This document shows, in pieces, positions 58,359 to 64,000 of a stretch of 64,000 bases of DNA (position 1 is its first letter; each line of letters begins with the position of its first letter). The notes beneath the pieces were generated by a model, which saw nothing but the letters and a program-made list of their open reading frames with translations, searched no databases and was not told where the DNA came from. Made by a program: the position numbers and the translations under genes. Source of the stretch: Actinomadura latina NBRC 106108 (GTDB lineage Bacteria > Actinomycetota > Actinomycetes > Streptosporangiales > Streptosporangiaceae); contig NZ_BCQS01000023.1 of NCBI RefSeq assembly GCF_001552195.1, forward strand, positions 1 to 64,000, written 5' to 3'.

Positions 58359-59951
58359 TCAGCCGGCCGGGCGGAGCAGGAGGAGGGCTATGTCGTCGTG
58401 GCCCTGCTGGTCGGACAGCAGGGCCAGGACGCCGTCGGCGGTGTCCTCCAGCGTGCCGGCCTGCGAGGCGACAAGCGCGGACGCCAGCCGCGCGATGCCC
58501 TCGTCGACGTTGCGCATCCGGCTCTCGACCAGGCCGTCGGTGTAGAAGGCGAGGGTGGCGCCCGCCGGGATCTGCGCCGGGACCTGCTCGTACTCGGGCG
58601 GGTGCGCGGGGTCGGACACCCCGAGCGGCAGCCCGCGCGGGAACGCGAACCGCCGCGCCGTCCCGTCGGGGAGGGCCAGCAGCGGCGGCGGATGCCCGGC
58701 GCACGCCACCTCGCAGTGCAGCGTCGCCGGGTCGCAGACCATGCACAGGCAGGTCGCGAACTGGGCGGCGTCCAGGTCCTGGGCGATGGAGTCGAGCCGC
58801 TCCAGCACCTCGGCGGGCGGGAACTCGCAGCTGGCCAGGGTGTGCGCGGCGACCCGCAGCTGACCCATCGCCGCGGCGGCGGTGACGCCGTGCCCCACCG
58901 AGTCGCCGATGACGACCGCGACCTTGTCGCCGGGAAGCGGCACCACGTCGTACCAGTCGCCGCCGACGCCGCTGCGGGCCGGCAGGTAGCGGTGCGCGAT
59001 CTCCAGGCCGGGCGGGGCGGCGACCCCGGCGGGCAGCAGCCCGGCCTTCAGGGTGGTCGCGGTGCGGTGCTCGCGCCGGTACAGGCAGGCGTTGTCGACG
59101 CAGGTGGCGGCGCGCCCGGCGAGCTCGGACGCCAGCGCCGTGTCGGTGGCGGTGAACGGAAGCCGGCCGCGCTTGCGGCTGAACACCGCGAAGCCGAGCG
59201 CCCGGCCCCGCGCCACCAGCGGCACCGCCAGCAGCGACACGTGGTCGAGGAGCCCGTCGAAGACGCGGCCTGTCTGCCGCGCCATCGTGTCCTGGATGGC
59301 GTCGCCGCCGAACTCGATCATGGCGCCGGTGGTGAGGCAGCGGGCGTACGGGGTGGACGGCGGGTAGACGATGACCTCGTTGACGGGGAACTCGCGGGAC
59401 CACTCGCGGGGGTCGTCGTCGGCGAACGCCACCGCCAGGCGCCGTACGACCGCCGAGCCGTCGGCCTCCGCGGCGGGGTGGTCGTCGTCGGCGAGGAGCC
59501 GCTCCAGGACGTAGACGGCGCCCGCGTCGGCGAACCGTGGGACGGTGACGGCGACGATCTCGCAGGCGGTGCGGTGCAGGTCGAGGGTGGAGCCGATGCG
59601 GCGGCCCGCCTCGTTCAGCAGGTCCAGGCCGTCGGCCCACGGCGGCGACACGGTCAGTGCGACGACGGGGCCGCCGTCCGCGCGGGTGATCGCCTCGCAC
59701 GCGACCGACAGCCCGTCGTCCGACAGCGGCAGCACCCCGCTCCAGGAGCGGCCGGACATGGCCATCTTCAGCGCCGACGCCAGGTGCTCGGCGGCGGCGG
59801 GGCGGCCGAGCAGTTCGGGCAGCCGCGCCCCGGCCGCCTCGGCCGCATCGTGGCCGAACAGGCGGGCGGCGCCCTCGCTCCACCCGGTGATCGCGCCGTC
59901 CGGGTCGAGCAGGACGGTCACCGGCCCCGGCCGTGCGGGTCGATCGGACAT
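58359..59951 (-). CDS. PAS-GAF-PP2C (SpoIIE-type) serine phosphatase
   Basis: A 530-residue signalling protein: an N-terminal PAS-like domain (about 10-110), a GAF domain (about 120-290), and a C-terminal PP2C/SpoIIE phosphatase (about 310-530). Metal-binding aspartates lie in GGDWYDVV, VIGDSVGHG, LAFYTDGLVE and GHDDIALLLL. Such RsbU-like phosphatases dephosphorylate anti-anti-sigma factors in response to signals read by PAS/GAF. No sigma factor, anti-sigma or anti-anti-sigma gene is adjacent, so its partner is elsewhere. The ATG at 59951 follows GAGGA. It is convergent with the DUF2252 gene. Confidence 0.9.
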   Translation of the reverse strand: MSDRPARPGPVTVLLDPDGAITGWSEGAARLFGHDAAEAAGARLPELLGRPAAAEHLASALKMAMSGRSWSGVLPLSDDGLSVACEAITRADGGPVVALTVSPPWADGLDLLNEAGRRIGSTLDLHRTACEIVAVTVPRFADAGAVYVLERLLADDDHPAAEADGSAVVRRLAVAFADDDPREWSREFPVNEVIVYPPSTPYARCLTTGAMIEFGGDAIQDTMARQTGRVFDGLLDHVSLLAVPLVARGRALGFAVFSRKRGRLPFTATDTALASELAGRAATCVDNACLYRREHRTATTLKAGLLPAGVAAPPGLEIAHRYLPARSGVGGDWYDVVPLPGDKVAVVIGDSVGHGVTAAAAMGQLRVAAHTLASCEFPPAEVLERLDSIAQDLDAAQFATCLCMVCDPATLHCEVACAGHPPPLLALPDGTARRFAFPRGLPLGVSDPAHPPEYEQVPAQIPAGATLAFYTDGLVESRMRNVDEGIARLASALVASQAGTLEDTADGVLALLSDQQGHDDIALLLLRPAG

Positions 59952-60049
59952 CGGTCCTCGCTGCCGTGTTCGGGGGGCCGGCCGGCGGGGCCGCGTTACG
60001 CTGATTCCGCTCCGCGGACGGCACCCCTCGGTCAAAAGGGAGACGATGC

Positions 60050-60850
60050 ATGGACTCCGAGTGGATACCACCCGAGGTCGACAGTCGAAGACCAAGCGTC
60101 GCACGGGTGTACGACTTCCTGCTCGGGGGAGCCCACAATTTCGCATCCGATCGTGACCTTGCGACCGGGCTGCTGCGCGTCGAGCCGCAGGCGCGGGAAC
60201 TGGCCCAGGCGAACCGGGCGTTCCTGCGGCGCGCGGTCCGCACGCTGGCCGGGGCGGGCGTCTCCCAGTTCGTCGACATCGGGTCGGGCATCCCGACGCA
60301 GGGCAACGTGCACGAGGTCGCGCAGGGCGTGAACCCGGACGCGCGGGTGGTGTACGTCGACAACGACGACGTCGCCGTCGCGCACAGCCGCAGCATCCTG
60401 GCCGGCGACGACCGCACCGCGATCCTGCAGGCCGACATGCGGAACCCGGCCGGCATCCTCACCGCCCCGGAACTGAAGGACCTGATCGACCTCGCCGAGC
60501 CGGTGGCGTTCCTGCTGGTGGCGGCGCTGCACCTGGTCAAGGCCGCGGAGGACCCGGCCGGCATCGTCGCGGCGCTGCGCGACGCCGCCGCGCCCGGCAG
60601 CCACCTGGTGATCTCCCACCTCACCCATGAGGCGCAGCCGGGCAAGACCGCCGCGATCGGCAAGCTCTACGACCGGGCGACGTCCCCGGCGGTCGCCCGG
60701 TCGCACGCGGAGATCCTGCGGTTCTTCGACGGCTGGGAGATGCTCGACCCGGGCCTGGTGTACGTGCCGCTGTGGCGCCCGGACGAGGGCGACGTCGTGG
60801 CCGACCCCGAGCGGTTCCTCGTCCTCGGCGGGGTCGGCCGCCTTCCCTGA
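60050..60850 (+). CDS. S-adenosylmethionine-dependent methyltransferase (PF04672 family)
   Basis: A 266-residue protein of the actinobacterial PF04672 methyltransferase family. It has the hallmark start RRPSVARVYDFLLGGAHNFASDRDLA (about 13-38), an SAM motif FVDIGSGIPTQGNVHEVAQ (about 74-92) and the acidic strand VVYVDNDDVAVAHSRSIL. Its targets are unknown; family genes are very numerous in actinomycetes and often sit next to signalling genes. It diverges from the PP2C phosphatase gene with 98 bp between. Confidence 0.88.
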   Translation: MDSEWIPPEVDSRRPSVARVYDFLLGGAHNFASDRDLATGLLRVEPQARELAQANRAFLRRAVRTLAGAGVSQFVDIGSGIPTQGNVHEVAQGVNPDARVVYVDNDDVAVAHSRSILAGDDRTAILQADMRNPAGILTAPELKDLIDLAEPVAFLLVAALHLVKAAEDPAGIVAALRDAAAPGSHLVISHLTHEAQPGKTAAIGKLYDRATSPAVARSHAEILRFFDGWEMLDPGLVYVPLWRPDEGDVVADPERFLVLGGVGRLP

Positions 60851-60854
60851 CCCG

Positions 60855-61433
60855 TCAGCGGGCGAACGCGATGGCGGTGCCGGCGCTGACGACGACCGCG
60901 ACGACGACGAGGACCAGCGAGGTGCTCAGCGGGTTGCGGCGCCGCTGCGCCGTCTGCGCGGCGCGCGGCGCCGTGTGCGCGGGCGCCGGCGCCGCCTCCT
61001 CGTGCGGTGCGTGCCCGTGCGGTGCCTGCTCGCGTGGTGTCCGCGCGGGCGGTGCCGGCGCGGCGGCCGAGGGCTCGGGCGGGCGCGTCCGCGGGGGCGG
61101 CGGCAGCGCGGCCGCCGCCGGGCGGGGACCCGGCGCGGGCGGCGGCGCGGCCGGGCCGGGCGGCCCGGCCGGGACGGGCTCGGCCGGCGGCTCCGGAGTC
61201 TCGGCCGGCGGCTCGTCCGAGGGCGGGGGCGGCTCGGGGGACGGCTCGGGCGTGTCCGGCGGCGGGGTTTCGGCGCAGCCGGCGGCGTCGGTGCCGGGCC
61301 CGATCTCGATGTCGACGCACACGGCGGCGCCGGGCGGCGGAGTGGGGGCCGCGAGCGCGCCGGCGGGGAGGGCGAGGACGCCCGCGACCGCGGCGGGCAG
61401 GACGGGCACGACGAGACGCGCGCGCACGCTCAC
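60855..61433 (-). CDS. Secreted proline-rich protein with C-terminal membrane anchor
   Basis: A 192-residue envelope protein. It has a signal peptide (about 1-28, cut near ALA-AP), then about 130 residues dominated by Pro, Ala, Glu and Thr (PPPSDEPPAETPEPP type). A C-terminal transmembrane helix follows (about 170-189, STSLVLVVVAVVVSAGTAIAF), preceded by QRRRN. There are two cysteines near the mature N-terminus (about 39 and 53). The layout suggests a wall-spanning stalk. The GTG at 61433 overlaps the TGA of a short upstream gene (GTGA), so translation is coupled. No family is recognised. Confidence 0.65.
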   Translation of the reverse strand: MSVRARLVVPVLPAAVAGVLALPAGALAAPTPPPGAAVCVDIEIGPGTDAAGCAETPPPDTPEPSPEPPPPSDEPPAETPEPPAEPVPAGPPGPAAPPPAPGPRPAAAALPPPPRTRPPEPSAAAPAPPARTPREQAPHGHAPHEEAAPAPAHTAPRAAQTAQRRRNPLSTSLVLVVVAVVVSAGTAIAFAR

Positions 61434-61558
61434 CCACCTCCCGAGATGCGCTGCAGTTCGGGGGCGGGGCCGTCCGCGCCCCTCCAGCGCCGGACGAGCC
61501 GGCTCGCCAGCAGTACCACGCCGATCGCGCAGATCGCGGCCGCACAGTAAACGATCAT
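61430..61558 (-). CDS. Tiny membrane protein coupled to the proline-rich protein gene
   Basis: A 42-residue reading frame with a strong ribosome-binding site (GGGAGGGG, 3-4 nt before the ATG at 61558). It encodes one transmembrane helix (residues 2-21, IVYCAAAICAIGVVLLASRL) followed by the basic VRRWRG and a short polar tail ending ISGGG. Its TGA overlaps the GTG of the next gene, a strong sign of a real two-gene unit. No family is recognised. Confidence 0.6.
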   Translation of the reverse strand: MIVYCAAAICAIGVVLLASRLVRRWRGADGPAPELQRISGGG

Positions 61559-61638
61559 GCCCCTCCCGCGTCAGGCTCCCATCACTGCAGGTGAGCTTAT
61601 TTTCACGGACCGTTTCTACCGGTGGGTTTCGCGATGAC

Positions 61639-61656
61639 CGTCACCTGGAGGTGACG
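61639..61656. promoter_or_regulatory. Palindrome in the 272-bp region upstream of kamD
   Basis: CGTCACCT-GG-AGGTGACG has perfect 8-bp arms, 81 nt upstream of the small membrane gene (minus strand) and about 175 nt upstream of kamD. It is the only strong dyad I found in the 61559-61830 gap. I saw no cobalamin riboswitch there. Confidence 0.5.
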
Positions 61657-61830
61657 TGACCGCCCGGCCAGGGAAGGTGATCGGTACGGGAGGGGGAAGG
61701 TCGGAGAGTTCTGCTGCCAGTTCTTGTGAAATACGGTGTCTATGCCGGAAGATCTCCCGTAGAGAACCCGGTGTGAAGGACGATTGTTCGGACCGGCCTG
61801 AGAGGGGCGGCTGCGTGAGGGGAGACGGCA

Positions 61831-63450
61831 ATGGCGCCGCAGGGAAAGCTGGACCTCGACCCGGAGGTGGTGCGCACCGCCCGGCGGCTCGCCGCGCGGG
61901 CCGCCGAACCGATCATCGGGATGGCCCGGTCCCACACGACCGTCTCGGTTGAGCGGGCGCTGCTGCGCCTGGCGGGCCTCACGGGCGCCGACGACGAGGG
62001 GCGCCCCTGGACCAACCACCTCGCCGACGCCGTCCGCGGCCAGGTCGGCCTGGAGCACGGCGTCGCCCTGCCGGTCTGGGACGCGCTGCTGAACGGCCCG
62101 CACGCCACCCTGGGCGACCTCGCCCGGGACGCCGCCCGGGGACGGGTGTCGTTCCGGCTCCCGTCCGGGACCGATTCCGGCCACGCCCGCAAGGCCGCGA
62201 GGGAGGCCGCGCGCGGCGGGATGGCCCGCATCGACCGGCGCCGCGCCGAGCGCGACCGGCTGCTGGCCGAGCTGCCCGCCCCCGACACCGCCGACCCGCC
62301 GCGCCCCCTCGTCTACCTGATCGTGGCGACCGGCGACATCTACGAGGACATCCCGCAGGCGCAGGCGGCCGCCCGCGAGGGCGCCGACGTCGTCGCGGTC
62401 ATCCGCTCCACCGGCCAGTCCCTGCTGGACTTCGTCCCCGAGGGCGCCACCCGCGAGGGCTACGCCGGCACCTACGCCACCCGCGAGAACTTCCGGCTGA
62501 TGCGCGCCGCGCTGGACGACGTGTCCCGCGAGCTGGGCCGGTACGTCCGGCTGACGAACTACGCGTCCGGGCTGTGCATGCCGGAGATCGCGACCCTCGC
62601 CGGGCTCGAGCGCCTGGACATGATGCTCAACGACTGCATGTACGGGATCATCTTCCGCGACATCAACCCGCGCCGGACGTTCATCGACCAGCGGTTCTCC
62701 CGGCAGATCCACGCCCGCGCCGGCATCGTCATCAACACCGGCGAGGACAACTACCTCACCACCGCCGACGCGGTCGACGCCGCGCACACCGTGATCGTCA
62801 GCCAGCTGCTCAACGAGCGGTTCGGGCACGAGGCGGGCCTCACCGACGCGCAGCTCGGCCTCGGCCACGCCTTCGAGATCAACCCGGCGATCCCCGAGTC
62901 GTTCCGGCTGGAGCTCGCGCACGCCCAGCTGGTCCGGGAGCTGTTCCCCGGCGCGCCGCTGAAGTACATGCCGCCGACCAAGCACATGACCGGCAACATC
63001 TTCGCCGGCTACCTGCTGGACGCCTTCTTCAACCTCGCCGGGGTCATGACCGGCCAGTCGATCATCCTGATCGGGATGATGACCGAGGGCATCCACACCC
63101 CGTGGCTGTCGGACCGCGACCTCGCCCTGGAGAACGTCCGCTACGTCCGCGACGCGTGCGGGAACCTCGCCGAGGACTTCATGCCCCGCCCGGACGGCAT
63201 GCTCGTCCAGCGCGCCAAGCAGGTCCTGTCGGAGTCGGTCGACCTGCTGGGCCGCGTCGCCGACGACGGGCTGCTCACCGCCATCGCCGAGGGGACGTTC
63301 GGCGTCACCCGCCGCCCGCCCGACGGCGGCAAGGGGCTGGACGGCGTCGTCCCCCGCGCCGGCGGCTACTTCAACCCCGCCATCGAGATCCTCGACACCG
63401 AGGACCCGCACGCCGCCCACACCGCCGCAGAGCAGGAGGTGCCCGCATGA
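61831..63450 (+). CDS. kamD: Lysine 5,6-aminomutase alpha subunit
   Basis: KamD is the large TIM-barrel subunit of the adenosylcobalamin- and PLP-dependent lysine 5,6-aminomutase, which converts L-beta-lysine to 3,5-diaminohexanoate. The 539-residue protein is about 20 residues longer than the clostridial form, with a charged linker at about 125-150. Conserved blocks include VARSHTTVSVER-like MARSHTTVSVERALLRLAGL (about 31-50), FVPEGATREGYAGTYATRENFRLMR (about 200-224), LTNYASGLCMPEIA, NDCMYGIIFRDINPRRTFIDQRFSR (about 268-292) and KYMPPTKHMTGNIFAGY (about 379-395). The ATG at 61831 follows GAGGGGAGAC. kamE starts inside its stop (ATGA). Confidence 0.95.
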   Translation: MAPQGKLDLDPEVVRTARRLAARAAEPIIGMARSHTTVSVERALLRLAGLTGADDEGRPWTNHLADAVRGQVGLEHGVALPVWDALLNGPHATLGDLARDAARGRVSFRLPSGTDSGHARKAAREAARGGMARIDRRRAERDRLLAELPAPDTADPPRPLVYLIVATGDIYEDIPQAQAAAREGADVVAVIRSTGQSLLDFVPEGATREGYAGTYATRENFRLMRAALDDVSRELGRYVRLTNYASGLCMPEIATLAGLERLDMMLNDCMYGIIFRDINPRRTFIDQRFSRQIHARAGIVINTGEDNYLTTADAVDAAHTVIVSQLLNERFGHEAGLTDAQLGLGHAFEINPAIPESFRLELAHAQLVRELFPGAPLKYMPPTKHMTGNIFAGYLLDAFFNLAGVMTGQSIILIGMMTEGIHTPWLSDRDLALENVRYVRDACGNLAEDFMPRPDGMLVQRAKQVLSESVDLLGRVADDGLLTAIAEGTFGVTRRPPDGGKGLDGVVPRAGGYFNPAIEILDTEDPHAAHTAAEQEVPA

Positions 63451-64000
63451 CGATCGAGAGCCCCGGGACCGGGACCCGGGCGCCGGCGGAGCCCGCCGAC
63501 ACCCGGCAGATCATCCGCCCCTACGGCGACACCACCGGCGACGGCATGGTGCAGATGTCGTTCACGCTGCCCGTCCCCGCCGGGAAGCGCGCCGAGGCCG
63601 CCGCCCTGCAGCTCGCGGGGAAGATGGGCCTGGAGCCCGCCAGCGTGGTGCACGCCAAGCCGATGGGGCCCGACTTCACCTTCTTCATCGTGTACGGGAA
63701 GGTGCGGCATCTGATCGACTACGCGTCCATCCCCGTCCCGGAGGAGCGCGCGTACCCGCTGCTGACCTCGCAGGAGGTCAACCTGGCGATCCGCGAAGGG
63801 CTGAACCGGCGGCTGGTCGTCGTCGGTGCCTGCATCGGCACCGACGCCCACACCGTCGGCATCGACGCGATCCTCAACGTCAAGGGGTTCGCGGGGGAGA
63901 AGGGCCTGGAGTACTACCGGGAGATCCAGGTCGTGAACATGGGCGCGCAGGTCACCGTCGAGGAGCTGGTCGAGCGCGCCAAGGCCGAGGACGCCGACGC
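63447..64000 (+). CDS. kamE: Lysine 5,6-aminomutase beta subunit (cut by window end)
   Basis: KamE carries the cobalamin and the PLP lysine of lysine 5,6-aminomutase. About 184 residues are present, and the gene continues past the window. The N-terminal dimerisation domain (about 18-110, IIRPYGDTTGDGMVQMSF) is followed by the start of the Rossmann B12 domain. The DxH motif GTDAHTVGIDAIL gives His135 as the axial cobalt ligand, and NVKGFAGEKGLEYYRE gives Lys146 as the PLP lysine. Both are offset by two from the clostridial His133 and Lys144. GGAGG precedes the ATG, which overlaps the kamD stop. Confidence 0.95.
   Translation, partial: MTIESPGTGTRAPAEPADTRQIIRPYGDTTGDGMVQMSFTLPVPAGKRAEAAALQLAGKMGLEPASVVHAKPMGPDFTFFIVYGKVRHLIDYASIPVPEERAYPLLTSQEVNLAIREGLNRRLVVVGACIGTDAHTVGIDAILNVKGFAGEKGLEYYREIQVVNMGAQVTVEELVERAKAEDAD

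Noticed and set aside
61559..61830. Cobalamin riboswitch upstream of the B12-dependent kamDE genes
   Set aside because: No B12-box-like sequence or matching stem arrangement was found. Only a simple 18-nt palindrome is clear.

Overview
The window comes from a very GC-rich actinomycete chromosome. It carries a Pup-proteasome accessory block (pafA, pafB, pafC) followed by tatA, tatC and a HelY-type helicase, in the order known from mycobacteria and other Actinobacteria. Many genes start with GTG, and many have a TANNNT -10 box 6-7 nt before the start codon, as leaderless transcripts do. F420/LLM, MpaB-like, DUF1707-FHA and PF04672 methyltransferase genes also point to Actinobacteria, most likely a Streptosporangiales/Thermomonosporaceae-like (Actinomadura-type) organism. 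The taxon is an inference from gene content. I saw no rRNA, tRNA, CRISPR array, insertion sequence or prophage.

Layout. 1-11.4 kb: pafA, a two-domain FKBP lipoprotein, a Cys-rich DNA-binding regulator with a DUF3291 gene, DUF3866, pafBC, a small membrane protein, tatAC and helY. 11.4-22.4 kb: an MpaB-like oxygenase under a TetR-type palindrome, a small PH-like protein, an ABC-2 exporter, a TetR/MacB-type ABC/FtsX operon, an ArsR-SRPBCC pair and a GH15 enzyme. 22.4-30.2 kb: a large FAD/Fe-S D-lactate-dehydrogenase-like fusion, MarR, a DUF4142 lipoprotein, a sirtuin, a lone ketosynthase and DUF3068. 30.4-38.3 kb: a nitrite reductase pair (NirB plus a second FAD/[2Fe-2S] subunit), an amidohydrolase, DUF2470, an RNB ribonuclease and a Crp/Fnr regulator. 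38.5-48.3 kb: a 5'-3' exonuclease, an M24 peptidase, a four-gene sugar ABC importer, and a second MsiK/UgpC-type ATPase divergent from a LacI regulator with three LacI-like operators between them. 48.4-54.3 kb: Lrp, an LLM oxidoreductase, DUF1707-FHA, an acyl-CoA dehydrogenase, DUF3616 and a P450.

54.3-64 kb: genes of the anaerobic-type lysine fermentation route. A KamA-like radical SAM aminomutase diverges from an L-erythro-3,5-diaminohexanoate dehydrogenase (kdd). Lysine 5,6-aminomutase subunits kamD and kamE (cut by the window end) follow about 5 kb downstream. DUF2252, a PAS-GAF-PP2C phosphatase, a methyltransferase and two small envelope proteins lie between them. Together these enzymes would convert lysine to beta-lysine, then to 3,5-diaminohexanoate, then to 3-keto-5-aminohexanoate. 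The cleavage steps (kce, kal) would have to lie beyond the window.

The strongest local signals are: two near-identical operators bracketing the Cys-rich regulator gene; a 17-nt motif shared by two distant leaderless promoters; a carbohydrate ABC permease with an extracellular beta-sandwich insert; a KamA lacking the usual glycine-rich PLP loop; and a 42-codon membrane gene translationally coupled to a proline-rich anchored protein.
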